DNA from: Tenericutes bacterium ADurb.BinA124
GTDB lineage: Bacteria; Bacillota_I; Bacilli_A; ML615J-28; CAG-698
Assembly (NCBI GenBank): GCA_002068415.1
Contig: MVZM01000005.1
Span: 22,835 to 86,834, forward strand
Direction: 5' to 3'
Length of the DNA stretch: 64,000 nt
Under the pieces are notes generated by a model. That model had not been told where the DNA came from. It ran no database searches and was given only the letters and a program-made list of their open reading frames with translations. Positions 25,206 through 33,802 of the stretch are shown here, in pieces (position 1 is the stretch's first letter; each line of letters starts with the position of its first letter). The position numbers and the translations under genes were made by a program.

Positions 25206-26642
25206 CTACTTTGTTTGGTAATTTGGTGCCTCTTTGGTTATTTTTACATTATGAGGATGGTTTTCAGTAAGACCGGAGGCGGTAATCTCTACAAACATCG
25301 CTTTTTTTACAAGGTTTTCTAAGTTTTTTGCACCCAAATAACCCATACCGCTTCTAAGTCCACCTTCTAATTGATATAAAACATCTTTGACTGCCCCTTT
25401 ATATGAGACCATTCCTTCAATCCCTTCCGGGACATATTTTTTCGTGTTTCCTTGGAAATATCTATCGCCGCTGCCCCGTTTCATGGCTGCAAGCGAACCC
25501 ATTCCAACATATGTTTTATATTTTCTACCCTCAAATAATACCATTTCTCCCGGTGCTTCATCGGTACCGGCAAGTAAGGAACCCAACATGACACTTGAGG
25601 CACCGACAGCAAGGGCTTTTACAATATCACCGCTATATTTAATTCCACCATCAGCGATAATAGGAACTCCATATTCTTTGGAAACTTCAAAAACTTCTAA
25701 GATGGCGGATACTTGGGGCATTCCCACACCGCTAACAACTCTTGTTGTACAAATTGAACCGGGACCAATTCCAACTTTAAGGCCGTCAGCACCGGCTTTA
25801 ATTAAATCCAGCGCTGCTTCTTTAGTAACAAGATTACCAACAAGAACTTCCAATTCGGGAAGTTCTTTTTTAACCTGTTTTAATGTTTCAATAACATTTT
25901 TAGAATGCGCATGAGCACTATCAATACAAATAACATCCACACCCATTTTATAAAGTGCTTTGGCGCGCTCATAATCATGAATGCCGATTGCTGCCCCAAC
26001 TCTTAAACGCCCATGTTCATCTTTATTAGCATGGGGATATTCAATGACATTATCGATGTCTTTCGAGGTAATTAAACCTAATAGATTATTCTTTTCATCA
26101 ACAATCGGTAATTTTTCAATTCTATGTTTCCATAAAATATCTTTTGCTTCTTCTAGGGTTGTTCCTAATTTAGCAGTAACTAGATTATCTTTTGTCATGA
26201 CTGCAGAAACTAAGACATTAGTTTCTCTTAAATACTTTAAATCTCTATTAGTAACAATCCCTAATAGTTTATTATCATCATCTACAACCGGAAGACCGCT
26301 TATTTTATATATTCTTAAAATTTCTTCCGCCTCTTTGGCAGTAGCAGTCGGTTTTAAGGTGATGGGGTCTAAAATCATTCCTGATTGATTCTTCTTAACT
26401 AAATCGACTTGATGGGCTTGTTCATCAATCGTCATGTTTTTATGGATTATTCCCATCCCACCGTTTCTGGCCATAGAAATCGCCATTTGATGCTCAGTAA
26501 CTGTATCCATGGCCGCACTTATAATCGGCAAGTTTAGCTTAATTTTCTTTGTTAATCGAGAAGCAACATCCACCTTGTCAGGTGTAACTTCACTATACTT
26601 TGGAACTAATAATAAATCGTCAAATGTGTAAGTTTTTTTCAT
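25206..26642 (-). CDS. guaB: IMP dehydrogenase
   Basis: NAD-dependent oxidation of IMP to XMP, the committed step to guanine nucleotides. 478 aa: TIM barrel interrupted by two CBS domains (about 90-205). The catalytic cysteine lies in GIGPGSICTTR (Cys298), and the flap has GSLAAMKRGSGDRYFQ. AGGGGGACAGG ribosome site. First gene of guaB-guaA, behind a guanine-class riboswitch. The codon choice is more AT-rich than that of the flanking housekeeping operons. Confidence 0.96.
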   Translation of the reverse strand: MKKTYTFDDLLLVPKYSEVTPDKVDVASRLTKKIKLNLPIISAAMDTVTEHQMAISMARNGGMGIIHKNMTIDEQAHQVDLVKKNQSGMILDPITLKPTATAKEAEEILRIYKISGLPVVDDDNKLLGIVTNRDLKYLRETNVLVSAVMTKDNLVTAKLGTTLEEAKDILWKHRIEKLPIVDEKNNLLGLITSKDIDNVIEYPHANKDEHGRLRVGAAIGIHDYERAKALYKMGVDVICIDSAHAHSKNVIETLKQVKKELPELEVLVGNLVTKEAALDLIKAGADGLKVGIGPGSICTTRVVSGVGMPQVSAILEVFEVSKEYGVPIIADGGIKYSGDIVKALAVGASSVMLGSLLAGTDEAPGEMVLFEGRKYKTYVGMGSLAAMKRGSGDRYFQGNTKKYVPEGIEGMVSYKGAVKDVLYQLEGGLRSGMGYLGAKNLENLVKKAMFVEITASGLTENHPHNVKITKEAPNYQTK

Positions 26643-26662
26643 CCTGTCCCCCTTTATTTATT

Positions 26663-26696
26663 AAAAAACCGTGCAAAAGGCACAGTTAAAAGTGCC
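26663..26696 (-). terminator. Riboswitch-controlled terminator with competing antiterminator
   Basis: Minus strand CTGTGC-CTTTT-GCACGG (6 pairs, one G-U) followed by TTTTTT is the terminator (26663-26685). GGCAC (26692-26696) can instead pair with GTGCC (26679-26683) and destroy that stem. The same GG belongs to the P1 helix of the aptamer, so ligand binding favours termination. Confidence 0.8.
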
Positions 26697-26756
26697 GTAG
26701 TGCTATCTTAGGTGTAGCGTAGAAACATTTGGACCATAATCACCAAACATATACGG
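26695..26756 (-). ncRNA. Guanine-class purine riboswitch aptamer
   Basis: Minus-strand RNA folds as the purine aptamer: P1 CCGTA/TACGG, P2 TTTGG/CCAAA, the conserved J2/3 core TGTTTCTAC, P3 GCTA/TAGC, and J3/1 ACTAC in which the specificity position is C, i.e. guanine/hypoxanthine rather than adenine (U). It lies directly upstream of guaB, a standard target. High guanine should switch the operon off. Confidence 0.88.
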
Positions 26757-26764
26757 TTTAATGT

Positions 26765-26793
26765 ATTTTAATCGGTATTATTACTTTTGTAAA
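26765..26793 (-). promoter_or_regulatory. Promoter of the riboswitch-guaBA operon
   Basis: Minus-strand TTTACA (26788-26793), 17-nt spacer, TAAAAT (26765-26770). Transcription would begin just before the aptamer P1 stem. Confidence 0.75.
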
Positions 26794-26843
26794 GAGGAAA
26801 CTTAAAAATTGTAAAAATGGTATGTTATTTTACAGACACTTAA

Positions 26844-26996
26844 ACGACATATTGATTGTTTGATAATAGTTTGATTGGAGCTTTGGTAAAGTAATTGACA
26901 CCCATATTTACACCTCCTTGTATCATTATAAAAAACAGCCTTGTAAATCAAACAGATTTACAAGACTGTGTCTTTTTTTATTGGGGCCGATTTATA
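26844..26996 (-). mobile_element. Remnant of the same IS3-like element, copy 2 (left end only)
   Basis: About 150 bp matching 20934-21084: inverted repeat (26983-26996, diverged), hairpin TGTAAATC/GATTTACA before a T-tract, an AGGAGG site and the first about 21 codons of orfA (MGVNYFTKAPIKLLSNNQYV), then an immediate TAA and loss of homology 50 bp from the guaB promoter. Same orientation as copy 1. Confidence 0.7.
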
Positions 26997-27016
26997 GGGT
27001 ATATTCCCGTTTTTGA

Positions 27017-27598
27017 CTATACCACTAAAAAATAATCAATACAAAAAGCGATTAAAATCGGAGTAATGAGTAATAGAATTGTTTTAAATATATTTTGTTC
27101 TCTAAATAATTTATCAATCGGTTTAATCCATTGAACAGATAAGATTGTAAATAAAAATAAAATAACATAAAGACAATATATAAATGTTGAGGGTAATGGC
27201 AAAAGCAAATAGCGATATAAACTTGAGTATACTAAATTCATAAGAGTTACAACGAAAGTGGGATAACTATATGATCTTAACCACATTGGATTAAGTAGAC
27301 CGCCCGAACCATCAATTTTGTATGCTTCAATATCTTTTTTTTCTTCTCTTATATTTCTAATAAAGATTATTACACAAGCAACAATAGACATACCTGCAAA
27401 TATAAAATCTAAAATTCTTGACAAAGTTTTTAACTCTGATTGATAAACGAACTCGTAGTAATATGTATAAACTTTTATACCTAATGCTATTGATATGACA
27501 AAGGTTATGACTTCAAGTATACTAAAAATTGCACAATATGACTCATACACTTTTTGTCTCTTTTTTTTATCTAATTCTTGTGGTAAGGTATTATCCAT
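27017..27598 (-). CDS. Multi-pass membrane protein, unknown, last gene of a small-hydrophobic-protein operon
   Basis: 193 aa: charged N-terminus (DNTLPQELDKKKRQKVY) and about five membrane helices, with a short loop (REEKKDIEAYKIDGSGGLL) between helices 2 and 3. No motif is recognised. Very AT-rich codons, unlike the neighbouring core genes. Its start lies inside the 38-codon ORF upstream (28-nt overlap), so the two are translationally coupled. Could be an immunity, export or accessory membrane protein for the small hydrophobic product upstream, but this is a guess. Confidence 0.55.
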   Translation of the reverse strand: MDNTLPQELDKKKRQKVYESYCAIFSILEVITFVISIALGIKVYTYYYEFVYQSELKTLSRILDFIFAGMSIVACVIIFIRNIREEKKDIEAYKIDGSGGLLNPMWLRSYSYPTFVVTLMNLVYSSLYRYLLLPLPSTFIYCLYVILFLFTILSVQWIKPIDKLFREQNIFKTILLLITPILIAFCIDYFLVV

Positions 27599-27687
27599 TT
27601 TTTTCTGAATTTGATTGATAGATATTTACCAACATATAGCGATAAACATATATTTAAAAGGTTCGCGTAAAGTAGTATTTTAATCAT
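27571..27687 (-). CDS. Small hydrophobic basic peptide, 38 aa, unknown
   Basis: ATG at 27687 with AGGTG 5 nt upstream; stop TAG at 27571. One hydrophobic segment (ILLYANLLNICLSLYVG) followed by a basic tail (KFRKKW). It lies between and overlaps members of the three-gene operon. Size, charge and one-helix topology resemble immunity or small membrane regulator peptides. No homology is claimed. Confidence 0.45.
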   Translation of the reverse strand: MIKILLYANLLNICLSLYVGKYLSIKFRKKWIIPYHKN

Positions 27688-27698
27688 TATTTCACCTA

Positions 27699-28019
27699 TT
27701 AAGCGGGTTTATAACTTGCAGAAAACCATCCAATATTTGCTATATAGGATTTGCCTTTAAATCCATCAATAAACATATTAACTGATACTATCAATTTTGG
27801 TAGCCAAATACTTCCAGCACCTATTAGAAGTAATTTGAACACCAGACCAAATCCAAAAGTAGATGCATTTAATGCTAATATCATGCCTTGAAATGCCACG
27901 ATGGCAGCCATAATTATAGAGGCAAAACCCCCATTTATAAATGTTAGTAATTGACTACCAAGTGATACTATTATCCCTGTTAAAACACCTTCACCTAATT
28001 TTGTCAATTTTTTGCTCAC
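27699..28019 (-). CDS. Small hydrophobic protein, 106 aa, unknown
   Basis: GTG start at 28019 with GGGGAG 12 nt upstream. Short basic N-terminus, then two or three long Gly/Ala/Ile-rich membrane segments and a polar C-terminal end. No cleavable signal is evident. First gene of an operon with a 38-aa peptide and a 193-aa membrane protein; promoter -10 TATAAT at 28056-28061 with TTTTCA 17 nt upstream. Gly-rich amphipathic hydrophobic character would fit a pore-forming peptide precursor or a pilin-like subunit, neither proven. Confidence 0.5.
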   Translation of the reverse strand: MSKKLTKLGEGVLTGIIVSLGSQLLTFINGGFASIIMAAIVAFQGMILALNASTFGFGLVFKLLLIGAGSIWLPKLIVSVNMFIDGFKGKSYIANIGWFSASYKPA

Positions 28020-28055
28020 GTTAAAAACAACTCCCCAAATAATATAATCACCTTT

Positions 28056-28084
28056 ATTATAATACTATAAATCAAAAATGAAAA
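28056..28084 (-). promoter_or_regulatory. Promoter of the small-hydrophobic-protein operon
   Basis: Minus-strand TTTTCA, 17-nt spacer, TATAAT. It lies divergent to the radical SAM promoter on the other strand. Confidence 0.5.
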
Positions 28085-28134
28085 TACAAACCGTGAAATA
28101 AATTTAAAAAGTGTTCTTGCAAAAAATGAGGCGC

Positions 28135-28166
28135 TTGTTTCCGTCATCAAAAAAACATGGTATAAT
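28135..28166 (+). promoter_or_regulatory. Promoter of the radical SAM gene
   Basis: Extended -10 TGGTATAAT (28158-28166). The -35 is weak (TTGTTT at a 20-nt or TTTCCG at a 17-nt spacer). It places the transcript start after the in-frame ATG at 28111 and so supports ATG 28183. Confidence 0.6.
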
Positions 28167-28182
28167 AATTCCGAGGGATATT

Positions 28183-29799
28183 ATGAAAGTCTTACTAGTT
28201 GGTATCAATTCTAAATATATTCACCCCGCTATGGGGATTATCCAATTAGCCGCTAATACCACTTGGCCGGTAACGCTACGGGAATTCACGATTAAAGATG
28301 ATCCTCAGCGGATTGCTAAGGAAATTAGCGATTTTCATGCCGATGTTGTCGGTATTTCCGTATATATCTGGAATGCCACATTGGTGAAAACCATCTTATC
28401 GCAACTCTCTCAACAATTAACGATTGTGGTAGGGGGGCCGGAAGCCAGTTATCGACCGGCGGAATATTTTGCTTTTTCAAATGTTGACTATCTTGTGAAA
28501 GATGAAGGTGAACAGGCTTTCCATTATTTATTAAACTATTTAAACGGTTTGATGCCCTTGGATGAAGTGCCCAATTTATATTATCGCGGCGAAGAAATCA
28601 AGTTTACTTTTAACGCTCTTCCCGACATCACTACCATCAAACATGATTATTCGTTGATGGGAAACCTCAAACATCGTTATCTTTATTTAGAATCCAGCCG
28701 CGGTTGTCCCTATGCTTGTTCTTACTGTTTGGCTTCCCTTGAAAAGAAAGTTCGCTTTTTTCCGCTTTCACAAATAAAAAAAGAAATCCTTTGGGCATTT
28801 CATATCAAAACTCCGACAGTTAAATTTTTAGATCGCACTTTTAATTGCGATTCTCAGCGAATGATTGAAATTCTGTCCTTCATTCAAGAACATGATACTA
28901 AGCAAACCGTCTTTCAATTTGAAGTCGTTGCCGATATTTTAAATGAAGAGACCGTCCGCTTTTTAAAACAATTGCGGCCGGGTTTAGTGCGTTTTGAAAT
29001 CGGGATTCAATCAGCCAACGAAACCACGATGGAAGCCATCTCTCGAAAGCAAAATTTTTCCCAAATCCAAACGATTGTGCAACAACTAAAACCGACGATT
29101 ACCATCCATTTGGATTTAATTGCCGGGCTTCCTTATGAAGATAAACCCTCGTTTATCAACACCTTTAATCAAACTTTGTTAATGTTCCCTGATGAACTGC
29201 AACTAGGAATCTTAAAAGCCTTAGCGGGAACGAAAATTGTTGCCGAGAAAGCTTTGCACGCCTATGTTTTTAATCCTTTACCGCCTTATGATGTTTTAGA
29301 AAATAAATATTTGACCAGAAAAGATTTAGCGGAAATTAAGCTTGTGGAAGAAGGATTAAACCGTTATTACAATTCCCATCGTTTTCCCAAAACATTGGAC
29401 TATTTACTTAAAGATTGTCAGTTAAATCCCTACCAATTGTTTTTAACGCTCGGAACTTATCTTTCCTTACATCCGGAATGTCGTTTACAAATTAAAGATT
29501 TAGCCAAAGCCTTTTACAAAGCCATCACAACTAAGAACCAAGATTATTTTTTATTTTTATTAAAACAGGATTATTTGGATAATGCTAAACTTAAACCGCC
29601 GCTTTGGTGGGATTATGAGCTTACTAAAAGCCAAACCAAAGCCGTTTTAGACCTTTTTAAACAGCAATATCCTCAATTATCTAAGCAAAATTTAATGCAT
29701 AATAGCCGCTTGATAACTTGGTCAAACAAAGAAACAAATCATTACTATCTGGTTTTATACCAACCAAAACAAAGCTATACCTTAAACAAAAAGGACTAG
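28183..29799 (+). CDS. B12-binding-domain radical SAM protein (DUF4080 type)
   Basis: 538 aa from ATG 28183 (GAGGG 7 nt upstream). The N-terminal 1-130 has the Rossmann-like cobalamin-binding fold (KVLLVGINSKYIHPAMGI, VVGISVYIWN, VVGGPEASY) without the DxHxxG base-off motif. The radical SAM domain has CxxxCxxC at Cys175-Cys179-Cys182 in SSRGCPYACSYC, and the C-terminal 370-530 resembles DUF4080. Such enzymes are presumed methylases or ring-forming enzymes; the substrate is unknown. The only plus-strand gene for 40 kb on its left. It converges on the glycosidase operon, sharing a terminator. Confidence 0.85.
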   Translation: MKVLLVGINSKYIHPAMGIIQLAANTTWPVTLREFTIKDDPQRIAKEISDFHADVVGISVYIWNATLVKTILSQLSQQLTIVVGGPEASYRPAEYFAFSNVDYLVKDEGEQAFHYLLNYLNGLMPLDEVPNLYYRGEEIKFTFNALPDITTIKHDYSLMGNLKHRYLYLESSRGCPYACSYCLASLEKKVRFFPLSQIKKEILWAFHIKTPTVKFLDRTFNCDSQRMIEILSFIQEHDTKQTVFQFEVVADILNEETVRFLKQLRPGLVRFEIGIQSANETTMEAISRKQNFSQIQTIVQQLKPTITIHLDLIAGLPYEDKPSFINTFNQTLLMFPDELQLGILKALAGTKIVAEKALHAYVFNPLPPYDVLENKYLTRKDLAEIKLVEEGLNRYYNSHRFPKTLDYLLKDCQLNPYQLFLTLGTYLSLHPECRLQIKDLAKAFYKAITTKNQDYFLFLLKQDYLDNAKLKPPLWWDYELTKSQTKAVLDLFKQQYPQLSKQNLMHNSRLITWSNKETNHYYLVLYQPKQSYTLNKKD

Positions 29800-29839
29800 T
29801 TAATTAAACTGATATCAGTTCATTAACTTAGTCCTTTTT
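29788..29839. terminator. Bidirectional hairpin terminator containing both stop codons of convergent genes
   Basis: A nearly continuous 52-nt hairpin: AAAAAGGACTA/TAGTCCTTTTT outside, GTTAAT/ATTAAC in the middle (one bulged base) and AACTGAT/ATCAGTT at the tip. The radical SAM stop (29797-29799) and the GH36 stop (29815-29817) both lie within it. Confidence 0.85.
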
Positions 29840-32169
29840 AAACGATATTTATGATTTATCTTGGTAAAGATATACAAGCGACTGCCAAAGTCGCCAATAA
29901 CCCGAACTTCCTTATTAAAACCCGTTCCCATAAACTGGGGATTTAGTTTAACCCCGGCAGCAAAGAAAGCTTTCCCGTGAACAACATAGCGTTCTTTTTC
30001 CGCACTGGGGCGATAAATTTTGCTAAGTAAACGATGAATTTTACCGTTTACTTTTATATGAATCGGGGAAACAATATTAATTAAACCGCCGAAATCCAAC
30101 ACATTAAGTTTTTGAGGAAGATTATAAAAGACATAGTAATCATCACTTAAATGATTGATTTTCACAACATCACTACTCATATCTGGATGCACAAGGATTT
30201 GGAAAAAACCATAGATTCCTAAATTTTGTTGGTGGTCCATTACATATAAGCCGCTACGGTTATGATTAAAAATTGTCGGTTCGCTGCGATACATCCTCCC
30301 AAATTGCCATAAATGGCGATATTGTTTATAAAAAGCAATTTGCGTTTTAATCATTTTGACGGTGTTTTGATCTTCCTCACAAAGATTGAGTTCATATCCC
30401 AAAACCCCAAAACAAGCCAGGTTAAACCGTGAAGATAGCGGCGTCGTTCTTAAGGTTTGATGGTTGGGGACAGTGCTGACATGATTGGAGATGACGGAAA
30501 GCGGATACCCATAGGAAGTCCCTGTTTGAATGGCCAAGCGTTCCACATAATCGGTATTATCGCTTGTCCAAATTTGGGGAAAGAAACAAAGCATTCCTAA
30601 ATCAAAGCGGTTCCCGCCGCTGGCACAACCTTCAAACAAAACCTGCGGGAAAGTTGTCGTTAAATACTGCAAAACATCATATAAACCCAAGATATAACGA
30701 TGCATGAATTCGCTTTGGTTGCTTAAAGTCGTCCCGTACATATCCGTGATATTCCGGTTATAGTCCCATTTGATATAACTGATAGTCGCAGAATTTAAAA
30801 TTTCCCTTAGTTTCGTTTTTAAAAAAGTTCTAACATCGGGATTCGTTAAGTCCAACACCATTTGATTGCGGCCGGTGCTCGGTTTTGCCTTAGGAAATTT
30901 AATCGCCCAATTTGGATGCTTTCGATATAGCTCGCTATCTTCGTTAAGCATCTCCGGTTCCACCCATAAACCAAATTTCATGCCCATGGCCGTGATTTTA
31001 TCGGCTAGACCTTTTAAACCGCGGGGCAGTTTCTTAAGATTGACATCCCAATCACCTAATGATGAACGATCATCATTGCGCTTCCCAAACCAACCGTCAT
31101 CAAGCACAAATAATTCAATTCCGACATCACGAGCTTTTTTAGCCAAGTCGATGATTTTACGTTCATTAAAATTAAAATAGGTTGCTTCCCAGTTGTTTAA
31201 AACAACGGGACGATTTTTAAAACTGAATTCTTTAGGAATAATATGATGATTAACAAAGTCATGAAAATGCTGCGACAATTGGTTTAAACCCTGATTGCTA
31301 TAGCTCATAACCGCTTCACAAGAAACAAATGACTCTTGTGGTTGAAGATGATAATTAAAGCCGAAATCACTAATGCCCCATAATACTCGTCGTTGTTTGT
31401 TCGGCATTGTTTCCACAAGCGTTTTGTGATTACCGCTGTAAACAAGATTAAAACCGAAAGCTTCACCCGCTTCTTCGGTTGTCTGGGGATCTTTTAAAAT
31501 CGTTAACGGATTATGGCGGTTGCTGCTGGCCCCGCATTTGGAATCATTGATGAAGATGCCGCCTTCAAGGCGGTGGATGTGCACATGGCGCTCTTTAGCC
31601 CAAGCACCGTCAAAGGTCATAATTTCCAATTGGTTTCTTTCCAAATCCAGTTGCCCGGAAAAGAAGCGATCGACAATCACGACTTGATCCGAATTATTGA
31701 TTAAGCGCGCATAACGGCTGATGATATTGGCCTTTTCAAACACTTTATAAACCAAGTGTAATTCCAGTTGCCGGCTTTCATCTTTTAAGATTATCATAAG
31801 CACATCATCCGCTTGTCTGGCTTCTGGCAGCGGACCAAGCAATTTAGGATTAATTTCATAGCGATCAAATTTAAAATTGCTGTAAAAACCGCCTGAAGGA
31901 TTATGTAATAACAAAGCCGGTTCCCGAAAATCACCGGTGCCAAACAAGGCATATTCTAAAGGTAAACGATCCACATATACTTGGGGCTTTCCTTCATACT
32001 CAACCGCTGTCCCCGCCCCACCCCTTAGTTTGGTGGTAAGATGATTAATATTTTCAAAAACGATGTTGGCACCATAATAATGATGAATTAATAAATCATG
32101 TTCGACGGAAAAAACATAGGATGTTTGCTTTGTTTGTAAGTGGAAAAGATGATCACGAATGCTTATCAT
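29815..32169 (-). CDS. Alpha-galactosidase, glycoside hydrolase family 36
   Basis: 784 aa from ATG 32169 (AGGAGG 7 nt upstream, inside the end of the GH13 gene; the longer ORF to 32268 lacks a ribosome site). The N-terminal beta-sandwich is followed by a TIM barrel: FVLDDGWFGKRNDDRSSLGD, KFGLWVEPEM, nucleophile Asp in IKWDYNRN and acid/base Asp in WTSDNTD, as in cytosolic GH36 (raffinose/melibiose-type). No signal peptide. Last gene of GH2-GH3-GH13-GH36, overlapping GH13 by 17 nt. Confidence 0.92.
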   Translation of the reverse strand: MISIRDHLFHLQTKQTSYVFSVEHDLLIHHYYGANIVFENINHLTTKLRGGAGTAVEYEGKPQVYVDRLPLEYALFGTGDFREPALLLHNPSGGFYSNFKFDRYEINPKLLGPLPEARQADDVLMIILKDESRQLELHLVYKVFEKANIISRYARLINNSDQVVIVDRFFSGQLDLERNQLEIMTFDGAWAKERHVHIHRLEGGIFINDSKCGASSNRHNPLTILKDPQTTEEAGEAFGFNLVYSGNHKTLVETMPNKQRRVLWGISDFGFNYHLQPQESFVSCEAVMSYSNQGLNQLSQHFHDFVNHHIIPKEFSFKNRPVVLNNWEATYFNFNERKIIDLAKKARDVGIELFVLDDGWFGKRNDDRSSLGDWDVNLKKLPRGLKGLADKITAMGMKFGLWVEPEMLNEDSELYRKHPNWAIKFPKAKPSTGRNQMVLDLTNPDVRTFLKTKLREILNSATISYIKWDYNRNITDMYGTTLSNQSEFMHRYILGLYDVLQYLTTTFPQVLFEGCASGGNRFDLGMLCFFPQIWTSDNTDYVERLAIQTGTSYGYPLSVISNHVSTVPNHQTLRTTPLSSRFNLACFGVLGYELNLCEEDQNTVKMIKTQIAFYKQYRHLWQFGRMYRSEPTIFNHNRSGLYVMDHQQNLGIYGFFQILVHPDMSSDVVKINHLSDDYYVFYNLPQKLNVLDFGGLINIVSPIHIKVNGKIHRLLSKIYRPSAEKERYVVHGKAFFAAGVKLNPQFMGTGFNKEVRVIGDFGSRLYIFTKINHKYRLKRTKLMN

Positions 32170-33802
32170 CGGCAGTCCTCCTGAACAAGACCCGAGCTTG
32201 ATAGGCTTGTAAAACAGGCCCTTTATTGTCATCATTATCAAGAATAACCGTGAATTCGGAAAAGTCATGCAGCGGTTTAAAGCTTAAGGGTTTGGTTGAA
32301 TAATTGCATAAAACAATTAATTGTTGATCTTGGAAACATCGTTCATAATAAACTAAAGCCCGATGTTTGGGATAATGCAGTTTAAAATCACCTTCAATAA
32401 TAACTGAATATGTTTTTCTTAAGGCAATCAATTTTTGATAATAATGGAAAATGGAATGTTCGTTGGCTAGATTATCTTTTACATTAATCGTCACAAAATT
32501 GGGGTTAGCTTCAATCCATGGGTTTGCATCCGAAAAACCGCCATGCTTAGAATCATCCCACTGCATCGGCGTTCTGGCATTATCCCTGCTCATGTATTTA
32601 ATTTTATGCATCATTCGTTTGTGGGATAATTTTAATTGCGTGCGACCGATTTGGTAAATACGCTTGGTTTCCACATCCCGGTATTGATTTAAACTGGTGA
32701 AGTGGGCATTGGTCATCCCGATTTCTTGGCCCTGATAAATAAAAGGCGTTCCTTGTTGGAAGAAAACGAGGGTTGCAAGCATCGTCGCACTGGCATAATA
32801 ATAATCAAGATTCCCAAAACGACTGACGGAACGCGGTTGGTCGTGGTTTTCCAAATAGAGGGAATTCCACCCGCGACCATTAATGGCATCCTGCCATTTA
32901 GCTAAAGCAAGTTTTAAACGATACGGTTTAAAGGGCCGTAAAAACCATTTAAAGTAATTATCAACAGCCATATGATCAAACTGAAACACCATGTTCAGTT
33001 CATCGACGCCTTCTTCAATATATTCCAAAGCCTTTGCAGGTGTAATGAAAACACATTCTCCGACCGTCATCATATCGTATTGATTAAAAACATCGCGTTT
33101 TAATTCCTGCAAATATTCATGAATTTTCGGTCCGTTAATATAATATTCCGCTCCTTTTAAAACTAAAAAACGGCGACTGTTGCGAAGTTTTTTTGGTTTT
33201 GATAAAAGATTAATAACATCACAACGGAAACCATCCACCCCCATATCCAACCAAAAACGGAGGATGTTTTTGATTTCCATCCGAAGCTGCGGATTCTCCC
33301 AATTAAGGTCGGGTTGTTCAGGGGCGAACAAGTGCAAATAAGAAAGATTTTCGTTAGGAAGATAGGTCCAAGCCGAACCGCCAAAAAAGGAAGTCCAGTT
33401 GTTGGGTTTCTTTTTCCCCGAACGAATAAAATAATAATCGCGGTAGGGACTTTTTTCATCACTAATCGCTTGTTTAAACCACGAATGTTCACTGGAAGTA
33501 TGGTTGATAACTAAATCCATGATAATCTTAATCTGGCGACGATGTGCTTCCGCCAAAAGTTTTTGAAAATCGGCCATTGTTCCATAGTCGGGATGAATGG
33601 CACAATAATCAGCAATATCATAGCCATTGTCATAGAGGGGAGAAGCGTAAATAGGGGATAACCATATGGCGGTTACCCCTAAATGTTGTAAATAATCTAA
33701 ACGGCTAATGATTCCCGGTAAATCACCAATTCCATCATGGTTTGAATCTTGAAAACTGCGTGGATAAATTTGATAGATAACACTCGATTTATACCATCTC
33801 AT
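32153..33802 (-). CDS. Oligo-1,6-glucosidase / alpha-glucosidase, GH13 (subfamily 31 type)
   Basis: 549 aa, cytosolic. GH13 regions: YQIYPRSFQDSNHDGIGDL at the N-terminus, DLVINHTS, nucleophile Asp in DGFRCDVIN, acid/base Glu in TVGECV and stabilising Asp in LENHDQPR. The residue after the nucleophile is Val, which in this subfamily goes with alpha-1,6 rather than alpha-1,4 specificity, so isomaltose/panose-type or dextran oligosaccharides are likely substrates. The start overlaps the GH3 stop as ATGA. Confidence 0.92.
   Translation of the reverse strand: MRWYKSSVIYQIYPRSFQDSNHDGIGDLPGIISRLDYLQHLGVTAIWLSPIYASPLYDNGYDIADYCAIHPDYGTMADFQKLLAEAHRRQIKIIMDLVINHTSSEHSWFKQAISDEKSPYRDYYFIRSGKKKPNNWTSFFGGSAWTYLPNENLSYLHLFAPEQPDLNWENPQLRMEIKNILRFWLDMGVDGFRCDVINLLSKPKKLRNSRRFLVLKGAEYYINGPKIHEYLQELKRDVFNQYDMMTVGECVFITPAKALEYIEEGVDELNMVFQFDHMAVDNYFKWFLRPFKPYRLKLALAKWQDAINGRGWNSLYLENHDQPRSVSRFGNLDYYYASATMLATLVFFQQGTPFIYQGQEIGMTNAHFTSLNQYRDVETKRIYQIGRTQLKLSHKRMMHKIKYMSRDNARTPMQWDDSKHGGFSDANPWIEANPNFVTINVKDNLANEHSIFHYYQKLIALRKTYSVIIEGDFKLHYPKHRALVYYERCFQDQQLIVLCNYSTKPLSFKPLHDFSEFTVILDNDDNKGPVLQAYQARVLFRRTADDKHS

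Noticed and set aside
25387..25914. Plus-strand 175-codon ORF opposite guaB
   Set aside because: Antisense to the conserved IMPDH catalytic region; Pro/Ser/Thr-rich shadow composition.
27699..28019. Assignment of the 106-aa hydrophobic protein as a circular bacteriocin
   Set aside because: Size and hydrophobicity fit loosely, but no leader/core boundary, DUF95 partner or ABC exporter could be recognised, so it is left unassigned.
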